A stretch of 64,000 bases of DNA from Hydractinia symbiolongicarpus (Eukaryota; Cnidaria; Hydrozoa; Anthoathecata; Hydractiniidae), in assembly GCF_029227915.1 (NCBI RefSeq), contig NC_079879.1, positions 11,036,001 to 11,100,000 on the forward strand, written 5' to 3'. The translations under genes were made by a program, and so were the position numbers. A model generated the notes under the pieces. The model did no database searches and had not been told where the DNA came from. It saw nothing but the letters and a program-made list of their open reading frames with translations. Shown one piece after another: positions 1 to 12,700 of the stretch. Position 1 is the stretch's first letter; each line of letters starts with the position of its first letter.

Positions 1-1547
1 TTGATTGATTTACTGTGACGACCAAATATCTGTCCACAGCCATTACATTGATAATTATATTTGGTGTGAATTTCATACTGGTGACATCTACTAATGACAG
101 GAATGTCAGGATGAATTTTATTTGCACGTTTTGCCCAATATTTCCATGCTGGTCCGTGTCCTGCTTTTTTTCCATCAATGATCCAAGTAGCAGCATGGCA
201 TAGTTCATGTATCAATGTATCACGGATTCTCTCAACACAATCAATAACTTTATCGGAAAGTTCAATTCGACTTGTTCTGTCATTGGCTAAGTGTGAATAA
301 TAACAGAATCCAGCTGTTTTGGTCATGCGATTATTCCAAGTAATCCTAAAATCGGATGGAAGTTTATCACCAAATACAGTGTGATTAAACAGCTTAAATA
401 AATCTTTTACTGCTCCATCTTTTATTTTATTAAACTCGCGTTTATATGCTGGTGTGCCAGGTACAGATTTGGGAGTATGAAGACGATTTATCATAGTTCT
501 GGCTGCAGACTTTGGAGTAACCAAAGAGTTAAATTTACTACTTGATAACACTTTTTTGGCAGCCAACATGGGTTTTGGTGTTTTAAACGTTGCTTCATCA
601 AAAACATCATCCACAATGAACTCGCTCATATCATCACTGGAAGTACTTTCAACATCTAATTCAGCAAAACCTTTTTTTAAAGTCCCAATGTAATCATCAA
701 GCTGATCTTCATCACTGCTAACAAGAGATACAACATTGGATTGTTTTGAATTTCTCTCACTTTTGCATGTATTTTTAGAAATAAGGTTATTCAGCACTGC
801 AGTTTGATTAAAACTATTATCCTCGTCGCTGTCATAAGTAATTTTCTTTTTGGTACAGTCATGAAGATTGTTTGGCACACAACTCATGCTGTTTCCATCA
901 TCACTACTTTCAGACACGCGATTTATAGTCCTGTTTTTGACCTGAACTAAATTTTCTTCCTCGTCATCACTGACTATGCGCTGCAACTTTTTCTTTCTGC
1001 CAACAGCCAATAAACTTTCATTTCCACTCTTCCTTGTGCTTGAGCTGCCATTTTTGAGATTATTATCGCTGTCTGATTCAACATCAGTTTTTTCACTGTC
1101 AGTCTCATCTGCTTTTTCATCCTCATTGTCGCTAAGGATAACCTGGGTACGATTTCTATGTTTGACATACAAAGGACTTTCATTAGGTCCTTCCTCATTA
1201 TTTATTTCGTTTATTTCATTATCTTCGTCACAGGACTCTTCACTTTCATTTTCACTTTCTGAAGATGAAATAAATTTTGGTAGAACACAAACAGATTTTC
1301 TGCTCTTTCTAAAACTCTTTCGACCAACATGTCCAATGTTTTCACCAGAACTGGAAAGCACATTATCATTGTCAGAAAGACTTTTGTTGAAACTTTTTAA
1401 AAGGTTTTTTGGTGCAGAACACTCTGGACAGTTTTGTTCTAAATGCATCTGCTTTAGTGTCTGGGCTGTTTCTTTCATTGCATCAATGCTGGCAAAATTT
1501 AAACTTACTGCAAAGTTTTCAGCTAGCTCTTTAATAGTTTCTTCCAT
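1..1547 (-). CDS. GCNA: GCNA/ACRC-type SprT-like metalloprotease (3' end outside window)
   Basis: One uninterrupted reading frame runs leftward from an ATG at 1547-1545 to the window edge, giving at least 515 codons. About the first 370 residues are low-complexity and very rich in Ser, Asp and Glu (runs such as SSSESENESEESCDEDNE), typical of the disordered acidic half of GCNA. A SprT-like domain follows, with the zinc-protease motif HELCHA at residues 447-452 and then YNYQCNGCGQ, the start of the zinc-ribbon cysteines. GCNA proteins are nuclear, germline-associated proteases that act on DNA-protein crosslinks; that role is family knowledge. The last zinc-ribbon residues and the stop lie beyond base 1. 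A TTTTTAG acceptor-like site lies just upstream of the start, so the 5' UTR may be cis- or trans-spliced. Spartan is the main alternative, but the acidic N-terminus favours GCNA. Confidence 0.88.
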   Translation of the reverse strand, partial: MEETIKELAENFAVSLNFASIDAMKETAQTLKQMHLEQNCPECSAPKNLLKSFNKSLSDNDNVLSSSGENIGHVGRKSFRKSRKSVCVLPKFISSSESENESEESCDEDNEINEINNEEGPNESPLYVKHRNRTQVILSDNEDEKADETDSEKTDVESDSDNNLKNGSSSTRKSGNESLLAVGRKKKLQRIVSDDEEENLVQVKNRTINRVSESSDDGNSMSCVPNNLHDCTKKKITYDSDEDNSFNQTAVLNNLISKNTCKSERNSKQSNVVSLVSSDEDQLDDYIGTLKKGFAELDVESTSSDDMSEFIVDDVFDEATFKTPKPMLAAKKVLSSSKFNSLVTPKSAARTMINRLHTPKSVPGTPAYKREFNKIKDGAVKDLFKLFNHTVFGDKLPSDFRITWNNRMTKTAGFCYYSHLANDRTSRIELSDKVIDCVERIRDTLIHELCHAATWIIDGKKAGHGPAWKYWAKRANKIHPDIPVISRCHQYEIHTKYNYQCNGCGQIFGRHSKSI

Positions 1548-1753
1548 AGTAAATATACTTAACAGCCTAAAAACATAACAAAATGTATTAGGGTTATGTT
1601 TTAAATACTTTTTACAAACTTTTAAAATGACTATGTATTTTCTGTGGAAACTACTATAGTAACAATGTGAAAGAATATAGGAATAGTGGAACGCCAAAAA
1701 AGATAGAAATAAGGTACTACATTGAGAAATACCTGATGGCAGTGCCATTGATG

Positions 1754-1995
1754 GCCTAGAAATGATACCTACCATACTGCTCTATTACTAGAAGTAAACC
1801 ATTTTGCTGTGCTCAATGTGATTGTGAAGATATGAATAGATTAAAATAGAATTTAGGACAAAAAAAAATGTTTTCCTGGATTGTGTTTTGGTGACAGCAT
1901 GAAAATCATAACAGGAGCACTGCTAAGCAATAGAAATATAAAGAAATTTTACTGCCTAAAAAAATTAAATCACATAGGTGAAGTAAGGTGAGTGG
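1754..1995 (+). repeat. Dispersed repeat, second copy at 59228-59455
   Basis: This stretch aligns by eye with 59228-59455 on the same strand. Shared blocks include TGCTCAATGTGATTG, the tract around GATATGAATAGATTA / GATATAAATAGATTA, and AAATTAAATCACA. The other copy lies inside the inverted-repeat element at 58314-59667, so the element may have captured it or this may be a remnant of such an element. No coding potential was seen. Confidence 0.7.
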
Positions 1996-2750
1996 TACAG
2001 ATAGCAAAATCCGTCAGGTTTGAAGTGAAAGTTTTTTAATTTCTGTTACTTTTTATGTACTTGGAAGCTGTTTTGCATTTCAGGAATAATTTGGGCAAAT
2101 TTGGAATTAATCAAATAAAAAGCACAAATTTAATTTAAAAATTTAACCGGGTCAGCACCCTCCTTCATATTTTCTTTCCAGGAGACCCATAGCATACAGA
2201 GGTACTATTTGCCATAGGTACAATTTTGCCAGGAAGAAATAAATTCTGTTAATGCCACAGTCAGGCTTTACACTCACTTTTATTGATTTACGGCTCTTCT
2301 ATGGATTCATCTTTAAAAAAATACAAGGTTTGGACATTCGACTAAACCATATCTTTCCCAGACTCGTGATTTGCTGATCCTTCTTTCCTCGCGACTGTGG
2401 TACAATTTTCCCAGACTACATTTTAAGGAGATTTACTTTGTAAACCCATTTTTTTACCTAGGCACTTCACAAGGGACTTAGAGAATAGTATTAAGCTGAG
2501 TTACATAGATTACCTAGAATATCTTGTTTCTTTTTCACAGTTAAAATGCTGGCAAAATTGTAGCACTCTGGGTTCCATTTTTCCAGGCCATTTGTGATAC
2601 GCGGCCGGTTATGATTTAACTTTATTTTAATTGTCGGTGTCCGGCTATGTTTAATATTCAAAATAAGCCACAAGAGGGTGGCGCAGAAAAGATATATACT
2701 ATTTTTTCGTAAAAAGTGGCGAAATTGTACCATTGTATGCTAACTGGCCT

Positions 2751-3140
2751 TATATATATATTCGGTGATTCGGTTTGACGTCATAACAATTTTTTCGGAA
2801 GTGAAAAGTTTCCGTATTTTAGGTGAAGAGAGTGCAGAGCTAGATACATTTTGGAGTTTTAAGAACAATGTTATGAAGTTTGAGCAAAGATAATTTTTTG
2901 GAGCAAAATCTAGATAGCTAAGCATCATTTCCAGACAGATTTTTATTGTGGTTACCTTTCGTTAGCTAATTATTTTTCCATTTTCACATTTTTAGCATTC
3001 TTCCCCTACGAACTAGGTTTGTTTTCACCCTGCGAAATCTTAAAAATGGCGGATGTAGCACAAATGTAATTTATCAACTAAGCAAAATGTCAATCATCAC
3101 TACGGCAACAAAGCTGAACTGAATCGCCGAATATATATAT
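2751..3140. mobile_element. MITE with ~24-bp terminal inverted repeats
   Basis: The left end reads ATATATATTCGGTGATTC and the right end, reverse-complemented, ATATATATTCGGCGATTC. The arms match at nearly every position over about 24 bp. The 390-bp interior has no transposase frame. The AT dinucleotide run at the tips hides any target-site duplication. Superfamily not assigned. Confidence 0.7.
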
Positions 3141-3784
3141 GCGGGCGTTTCCCATTAGCAGGACCCTTATTCGTTATCTAACTAGTCAAAAAATTATGTA
3201 ACTAGGAGTGTGGACACCTAGAGTCGTTCCTGGAGATAATCACGTAATAAGGACACGGTCTGCTAGCTACATAACTATTGGAACTCTTTTTAAAGCTTAT
3301 TTGTAACCCACAGGCCAATGGCCTAATATGAAAAAGAATTAATATTAAACAATCCCATAAAATCTCATCCGTCGAATGCCACTAAATACCAATTCCTTAA
3401 ATTTATATATACCAATCTAAACTAAAAATAAAACAAAACATTACACATGTTTCCCGCAAGCATGCAGTGAATGCCTGCTCCAGTTCCAAGAAAACATATG
3501 CATTTTCCCGCTCCATTTGCGCTGAGTTTAGCATAATTTACACACAATCCTGACCATGCTTCTTCGTTTTAGTTCGAAATTCAAAGTATCATATCGCTTT
3601 AAAAATAAATTTCTATTATTTTACGTATTATAACAATGACTGTATTTGAAATTATCTATCTTTTATTACCTATTATTTGTTTATCAACTATGCTTTAAGA
3701 AATCGCCAAAAGGTCCTGAATCTATACATTCCCGGTTACAATTTGTTTTTAAAACCACCGAGAGAGAGTGTAGGATTATGAAAA

Positions 3785-6700
3785 ATGGCTACGCTGGCAG
3801 TGAGAAGGTTATACAAGCCTTCCTTTGCTGTGTTGTTCAAGCGGATTAATAAACAGTGCAAGGTAATCAATCCTTATTGAAGCAACCTTTTCAAACTAAA
3901 TACCCCTTAGGCTATTTGAACCTACACTTTTTCACATTTTAAATCTTCTAAATCTAGCTACCTAGCTAGCAATATATTTTCTACTGGTTGCTTTATTCGT
4001 GTTAGCTAGCTAGTTAGCTAGCTAGAGAGAGTGGAGTGGGTTCGCTCATACACAGCCATCGCCCAATTACCGCCATGCATATAAATTACATATAACTTCT
4101 TTTATTTGTTACAGTGCTGGCTAGATTAATTCTATGTTTAAGAACCTTTTAGCGCCAGAAAAACACAAATTCTATCAATACACCTCTTCACAGTTTAAGT
4201 TGTTTGCTCATTTTCTGTATAAAAACAAGTTAATAGACAGAGTGAATTTAAGGTTACTGTAAAGGAAACAATTTTTTTTAGGTTTTTTGCAAAAAATTCA
4301 TAACATACAGAAAAAAAAATTCTCTTTCTAATGACATATTTTATATTCTATGAAAATATTTGGAACATCCTTTTTTTCTGGAAAAAGCCTTTTTAGAGGT
4401 GTTATACCCTCACGAAAATAACACCATCAAAAAAGTCTTTCATCAAGCTTCAGAAACAAAAAAACAACAAAAAAAAAATATAAAAGTATTGATAAATTAT
4501 AACAGTTTTTCTGAGACTACTCATCAAGTGAGTTTTTCCTTTACAGTAACCTTAATAAGTCTTTGACCATGGGCATTATTATTAATTTTTTCTCCTTTTT
4601 TGAAAAAATAATTGGTCTAAAATTGTTATTGGCAGTAACCCTACTTAAAACATATGTAAAGGAATTGTATAGCTAATTGTGTGATAATCTAAACAAAATG
4701 CTCTAGCAACGATCTGGCAACTTGCCTCACCACATAACAACTTCGCAAAAATGCCAGTGAACAAAGCAGGTGTTTGCACAAGGCCGAGCAAAAAAGAAAT
4801 TGACTAAACTGTCCCCTATTTACGTAATTTTTTACGTGAGTTTTTTTCAATGTGAGATCCACTGGAATTATTTCTAATTTATGATAAAAATGATTGCAAT
4901 ACTTCGCAACATGTCTTAGATGGAGCTAGTAGCTGTTTCAAACATTGGCAAGTGCCTTTTTCTGATGCTCAAAAAGCAGACGTGATCTTAGGAAAATTGG
5001 TGAAGTGAATTACCCAAGGGAATCTGTAAACACGTTAATAAAAAAAGTTTTCTTAAAATATTCTCAAATTTCATATTAATATAGGTTTGTTTAGTATTTA
5101 ATGAATGACTACAAAGATAACAATAGATTAAAATGTCATACCACCATCGTGCGAAAATTTTCTAAGCTGTGATCTATCTCCAAGGATGTTTAAGCTGTCT
5201 ACAGTACTGGAATCAGGACACCTAACATTGTGGATCGCGTATCATGCGCGTCACGCACGATTCACGATGCTGTCGCGATAGTAAATCTTTTTAGCATCAT
5301 GAAGGTCGCGATCCATCGGGGGATCAACTTTCACGATGCATCGTGACTTTCGCGATCCATATCGCGACCGTCATGATACATCTTTAAACATTATAAAAAT
5401 CATGTAATTAATGTCATGAGAGAATAGCGCAATTAAATATGAATAACTGTTTTTGGTTTGTTTTTAAATCAAAAATATTTTCGTTGTCGTAAGCTTATTT
5501 CTTGTTTAGACTCTTATTTAGTTGTTCTACGGGCCCGCCTGACCCTAACTTTCACTATAAAAAAATAATAGAAATATCAACAAACAAACATTTTCTTATC
5601 CCATCTCGTGAAAGAAAGATTATGAATGTCAAAACACCCTCCTTCATTATGATTAATAAATGTTTAAAATTACGCTGCTTGCTAAAATCTTAAATTTCTT
5701 AGTCGATATCATTTAGGAAAAACAATTAATATCATTAAATCTTTTTCAAGGATATTAGAAAAATAATTAAAACAACGTAAAATACGCATGTCGTAACACC
5801 CTCCTCTGTTATGAATTAAATGAATAATTTTAATATCGCGAAAGACTTTAAACTTTTTCGTTGTTCCAAAGGAAAAAAATTAATAGTTTATCTCACAAAA
5901 AAAATGTTCAGATAGATTTGTTCTCTTGTTTTGAATTATTAAGTAGCGGTCAAAGTAAAAAAATAAAAATACTTGCATGCTCAAAAACTTGTTTTTAGAG
6001 GGTTATCCGGCAAAACGTTTTCTTGTGCTGGTTCTAAAAGATATACAGAATATGCTTGTGTTGTTTTGAAAGTTATATTTATGCAGCAAGTTACTCTCCT
6101 CCCACTTAAAATAATGTAAAAAAAGCTTCAAAGTAAGTAAAGTGCACAAGTTTCGGTGTCGGTAAAAATAATAATATTGTAGATAATCCTAGACATACAG
6201 CTTAGTATACCATGTCATAGTCATCCATTCTTACCAGTGAAAAGAGAAAGTTACACAGAAATCACAGAATTAGGACGTTCACAGAATTAGGATGTTCACG
6301 TAATTAGGATGGTATAGGCTATTACCTTTTCTTTTCAAATTTTTTACAAAAAAAATATTTCACTTTTCTTTATGGCCAGAGCCGTCTTAATTCATAACAG
6401 TTTATTTCATTTTTTTAATTCTCAATAAGAGCGTTGTTACAAAAAAAAGATTTATTTAAACAATGGTTAGCTGAATCTGTGAACTTGTGTATATATCCAA
6501 CAACTTTAATTGTCAAGAAATGTTGGTTTGAAGCTTGCACATTAAAAATCGCTGGCAAAATATTTTTTGGAAAAATTCTCGGAACTGTCATGAAAAGTTG
6601 AATTCAATCAACTCTGTGTGATATACATACTTGGTGCTGCCCTCTAGCCACCTAGTTACCAGTTCATTCTTAGCTTACCCACATATTGCCAGCTCTGTAA

Positions 6701-9700
6701 AAAAATTTAAAAGAAAAGTTGTCAGAAAGTTTTTGTTTGTTTGAAAAGAACATTACATTAAAAGGGTGCACTACTGTAAGTGCTGCATACATATTTGTTG
6801 TTAGAGATGAGAGAGATGTGCATATATTACATGGCTAGCTTCACAAATATTGATGGATATACCCTGGCTATTATTTCCAGGAGGGGCCATGGCTTTGATG
6901 GGGAGTCCTGGAGTATTTATGCTCTCTTTGAGCAACGCAAACTCAATTAGGGTCAGCGCTCTGGCAGACAACTCCATGCAACGGCCCACACAGGGCGCCA
7001 TGTCCCCAATTTCCCTCACATGGCTTGGATTAACCAGGGGCTATGGTAATATTCAATTGCCCATATCGAATCACCGCCAAAGGAATCAAACCCCAGTCTC
7101 CAGCACAAAGTACGAGAGTGATAACCAGTAAACTAGGGTGGCACAATGTTGTGACCTGTGTTTTTATTTTGGCCAAAGTTGCAGAAAAGTTACTTTCAAA
7201 TATCTTATCACTGTAAGTGTTGCACTGGGTTTTTTCCTACCTGCCCTATTATCTAAATTCCTTAAAATATGATAAAAATGCCCTAAAATGAACTAAATGT
7301 CCTAAAACTCAAGTGATTTTGAGTGGCAATTGTGTATTTGTACCTATGTGAAGGCAAATTTAGGGGCTAATACTTAATACATAAACAATACATAAACATA
7401 CCAATTTGCTGTGACTTGGGTAAGTTATTATACTGGTTGATTATTCGTGCTTGGCGTGCGCAGGGACAACAAGGAATTTCTAGAAGCTCTCGGTAAAAAG
7501 GGTTTAAGGAGTGTTAAATTTTTTAGGTGTTTGAATATTTGTTAAATCTTTTAGCCACTGCAGCAGTTAGCCAAATGCTCATCTGGAAATGTTATGACAT
7601 TTGAAGATCCTGTAAGTAGTTCTAAACACAATAATATCTGTTGTGTCCATGTATAAATTAGATGCACAAGGAGTAGAGACTTTGGGGAGCACAAATTGGA
7701 AAGTTCAGGATATGTTTTGAAAAACCAGTTTTAGAAATTCTGAAGACTTGCAAAGAACTCCACAATTTTTCATTGAGAAAACTTTAAACATATATTTTCA
7801 AATTTTTTTGGAAAAAAATATTTATTTGCGAAAAGTATATCTTTCACATTGCAATTCTTTATATGCAAAAATAAAATCTAAAAAATCTAAAATCAAGTTC
7901 TCAACCAATGTTTATTAGAATTTAAATTGCTGTTATTTTAACCTTGATGAAATATTTTTCCTTTTGCTTAATGGCATATTTTTATAATTCCTAGTATGAA
8001 GGTGCTGAGCGGAAGTTAGTCACATTAATACCTGGTGATGGAGTTGGTCCGGAACTTGTTGGTGCTGTGAAACATGTGTTCAGGTATAGCAAAATGTTTT
8101 TATTGACTTTAACTAAGAGCTTTTATATTAAACCTCTTTTAATATTTAACCCCTCCTCCTTTACATTTTTTTATAGTTCTGTTGGTGTACCAGTGGATTG
8201 GGATGAAGTACATGTGAGGTACCTAATCAGTTTTTGCTTGCTCACCCCTCATTTTATTGAGATAAATATAAAAAGAAGAAATAGATAAATTTCTCTTTAC
8301 ACTATGCACACATTACAAAACACTTTAAAATATAATAAAGTCTTTAAGAGAAGTTTTTCAAAATGTTTGTCATTAAAATCTTTTTTAAACATTACCACCC
8401 CTCCGATTTTTAACACCCACCCCCAATCTAGGTAACTTTGAGTGACATCCTACCCATTGCAATTTATTACGACCTCCCATTCTAACATTGTGAAGTAAAT
8501 TACCACCCCACCCCCCCCCCCCCCCCCCGCTCAATAGCCCCCCCTGCACAATAGCCCCCCCCCCTGCAATTCTCTCCCAGAGAGTAGGTTATTTAGCAAA
8601 ATGAGAATGGTATCACAAAATTTAATCCATCTATAAAAATAAATTTCCAAAAGCATCGTCAATGCATACCTTTAAAATTTTATTTTCAAGCTTTATTTGC
8701 TTTATTTTGATGTTTTTTTTTTACAGTGATATTGGTTCTTATGGTGGAGAAACATCTTTAGAACGTGTATTACAATCAATTCAACAAGCTGGTATTGGCC
8801 TAAAAGGTCGAAAAAGATGTTTGTTTTATGGTCAGAATTATTTTAAAATGTATTATTGTTACTTTATTGCTTATATTTTTATTGTAGGAGCTCTTACCAC
8901 ACCATCTAGCATCAGCAATCATCATTTATCCTTAAATCAAAACTTAAGGTGCATATGTTTTCTTTCATTTTTTATTAATTTTCTTTTCAATTTCAATTTT
9001 TTTTAAAACTCGTTTGAGCTTTATTTAACTTGAGCATTATTGTCAAATATTCTCAAAAAGATGCAGCACACCAAATTCAGGGAGGTGTTAATTGTTTGCA
9101 TTAAATTTAATCTTACAAATATGTCGTCCAACATTTGTGAGAACCAAACAAACAGATACAATTTGGATCTTACAATGATGAGCATAGTGCAGGCGAAATA
9201 CTATAGTAAAAACGCTATTAGTTGTCAAGGTATACTATAGCCCAAATTCAAATTTGATGATTTTCCAGAAAAAATATTGACATGAAATTCTAAGCAAGTT
9301 TTTAAAATGTTTTAAATCCATATAACTTATGAACATTGAGTATTTGGATAATGCAGCAAATGTGAAGGATTTACTATGGCTCCAAACTCCTAGCTAAGTT
9401 TTTCACTCACCTCAGACCACTTCCAAGGCTCCTGCAACACTAGATTAAATTGTATTCTTTGTTTAATTCTTACCCTATTTGTAGGTTGAAACTGGATCTA
9501 TTTGCAAATGTTGTACACTGTAAGTCTGTACCTGGAATAAAAACAAGGTATTATATCACTTTTTTTTAAAATAGCATTTCGGGATTAGTTTTTGAAACAG
9601 TGGTGTGTGAGATATACTGGTTGAAGTAAACCTCCATATTAGCTTCCAAAGTGCTACAAAGATGATGGATCAAGTGAGAGTTAAACCCACGACATATTGC

Positions 9701-12700
9701 TTGCCGGCTGAATGGTCAAACGTACTGCGGTATCTCCGTAGCACATGCAGTAGATTAGGCGAAGATACTACCTTCTTCTAACACGCCATAAAGTCGTCAT
9801 GGCGTGTGTCCTTCTTGCTACATACCATTCTACCAACACTTAACAACGAGATATCACTCACTTGACCCATCACCTTTGCAGCATTTAGGAAATCTGATGT
9901 GCAGGTTTACTTATATTAAAATTAATTGTTTTGCTAACTCACCTATGTGGTATAGACACGATGATATTGATATAGTGGTGATTCGAGAAAACACTGAAGG
10001 AGAATACACCAGTCTTGAACATGAGGTAATGAATGACATTCGATTTATTATGTGTAGTGTTGGGAACTTATTTGCAGTAAGGGGAAGTTTGTTATGTTTA
10101 AGGAAAACGAGTAGTGTGTTATGTGTTGTAGCATTATTTATAAGTGTAGTGACAATATCTAGAGTTTACTTTCAATAGTGTTTAATATTCCGGTCAATAT
10201 TTAATCCTAAATCTGCAAAAAAAGTCATTTAGACAACACCCATTTTTTGCACACTGTTACTATTAAACTTATGTATGCTAGCATCATTCATGGTTTTTGC
10301 CATTTTTATATAAAAGTATGGTTCCTGTTTTTAGAGCGTTCCTGGAGTGATTGAAATGATAAAGGTGATTACTCGCACAAAATCTGAAAGGATAGCGAAG
10401 TTCGCTTTTGATTATGCAATGAAACATAAACGAAAGAAGGTGACATGTGTTCACAAAGCAAATATCATGTAAGTCAGTTTTTTATACATATACACGAATT
10501 CGGTTCTCCTTATAGACAAAAAATTATGAGAAAAAAGTTTTCGTATCTTCTTAAGTTTTGTGTTTTAGGGTTAATAGATATTTTTCGGGATTTATACTAC
10601 TGGAAAGGATTTTTTTGTTCGTTTAGATTTTTTTATTATTTTTTTTCTTTGTAGGAAGCAAGCTGACGGGTTATTTTTTGATACCTGTCAAAAGATATCA
10701 GAATTATATCCAAAAATTGAATTTGAGGGCATGATTGTAGACAACACGTGTATGCAGTTAGTTTCAAAGCCTCAACAGTTTGATGTGATGGTTCTACCTA
10801 ACTTGTATGGTAGCATTGTCGACAATGTTGGTGCAGGGTTAGTTGGAGGAGCTGGTGTTGTCCCTGGAACAAGTTTTGGACGACAATATGCTCTGTTTGA
10901 ACCGGTAAATATTGTGATTTTTGACGTCTGTGAAAGTTAAGTTGATTACCTTCAGGACAAATTAAAAATCTTTAAATTTAGCGAGTACCGTTGAATTCGT
11001 GTAATTCGAACTCCTATATTTCAGAAAACATTTTAATCAAACCGATTCTTTAATCCCTTTAGAATTTACTAGTAAAGCTATACAAAAAACTCCTTTAATT
11101 CGAACTTCCATAATTCGAAACATCGTGTATATCGGACAGATTCTTAGGGTTTCCTGGTCGACTCTTTATGTAATTCTAATATTGTAAGGTTGGAATTTTT
11201 CCCAATTTGAAGCCTGTGATTCGAATGTTTTTACGTTTTCGAAAGATTTTACGGAATAAAGCAATCTTCTTTTACTGAATTTTTTTCTAAAACAGTAATT
11301 CTAGTTCATTGTTCAAAAGATAAACGATTCTTACAAAAATACCTCGTATCTCGTACTTCTTACATCGTGTAAAACACTCTTTACTTATTTTTTTTCAACT
11401 CTTTCATTCGGAAACTCTTGTAATCCGAACAAATTTCAATATCCCTAGATGATTTAATGATAAGTTCAACTGTATTTAAATTCGCGATTTCCTTGTTTTA
11501 AAACATTTAGTTTCTAACTTTTACTGAACATTTGGAAAAAAGAAATTCATAATTAGATTCGATTTTTCTCCTACACTGCTACTTTGCTTGAACAAGTAAA
11601 AGCGCGTTAAAACTATTTTTCATTTTCTAAATTTCCTTAGCCCAACAACGCGTTTTTCTTCCGTGAGAATTAATTTTTGCACCTGACAAAAAGATAGCTC
11701 TACTCACTGACACAGGGAATTCTTCGACTACAGGCGAATGTGTGTACTACAGTTTGTTTTTCTTGTAGGGCGCACGACATACCTTCGCACAGGTTGCTGG
11801 AAGAAATGTAGCAAACCCGACCGCTATGTTACTTGCTTCGTGCGATATGTTGGAACATATACAGTAAGTTCTTAGCCCCCCATCTCCTATGTTGCTTGTT
11901 TTACGGTTACCGTAAATCTTACATTGTTCGAAACATTTACAAAAATTTTATACCGCTCTCATATTGATTTTTTCAACAGTCTTCTGACTACTTGCTTAAT
12001 CGAACTTGTAATACAGGAGTGTTATGTTATGATTTTCTCTCTTTTTTTAGTTTCATGAAACATGCTCGGATGATCAGAGAAGCGGTATTGAAAACGATTG
12101 CCGAAGGGAAGGTGAGCGCCTTTCCCCTTTTCTTTCTTTTTAACCGGCAATTGCCGTACGACAATATCGCCAAAAGTTTGACTAATTTTAAAAATATAGA
12201 ATTTTGTAAATTATCTGAAATTTTTACGTAATCTTTGTACATTCAACTTATAAGTAGCAACAGCTATAAACATCGATTCCATATTTATTATAAATAACTT
12301 ATAATTTATTAATAATTTTTGGACTAATTATACAATGTTCAGTGTTTGACAAACATTGGTATCCCTAAAAAAACAGACGTCAAAATTTTACTATTATGGC
12401 ATGGCACAATTCTGTTCTAAAATAATCAATAAACAAAAATTGACCTAGTAAACAAATGGAGCTTGATGGCGTCAAACCAAGTTTTACTGTATATGTGGCT
12501 ATCACCAGAAAATCCGAAATCTTTATGCTTGCGAGGGCTTTATCATTTTTATGACACAGAGAATTCAAACCCTTTGTTTAATGCCATGTTACTTCGGCAT
12601 AACGTAACGATCAAGTTTTTAGTATTCATGTTTGATAGAAAATGAATTGTCGGGTACAAATATTATACGTAGGGTTATTTAATCGTAAGTATCGCTATCG

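Larger units (their letters stand above)
1548..3784. other. Intergenic region between divergent GCNA and IDH3B
   Basis: No coding exon was recognised. It must carry the promoters of both divergent genes, but no core promoter motif can be assigned. It holds a dispersed repeat (1754-1995) and a short inverted-repeat element (2751-3140). Confidence 0.6.

Noticed and set aside
976-1578. 200-aa plus-strand ORF rich in Ser/Leu/Phe
   Set aside because: It is the antisense shadow of the acidic, Ser/Asp/Glu-rich half of GCNA.
6801-7131. Overlapping ORFs on both strands with GC-rich codons
   Set aside because: Both translate a SINE; neither has family resemblance.
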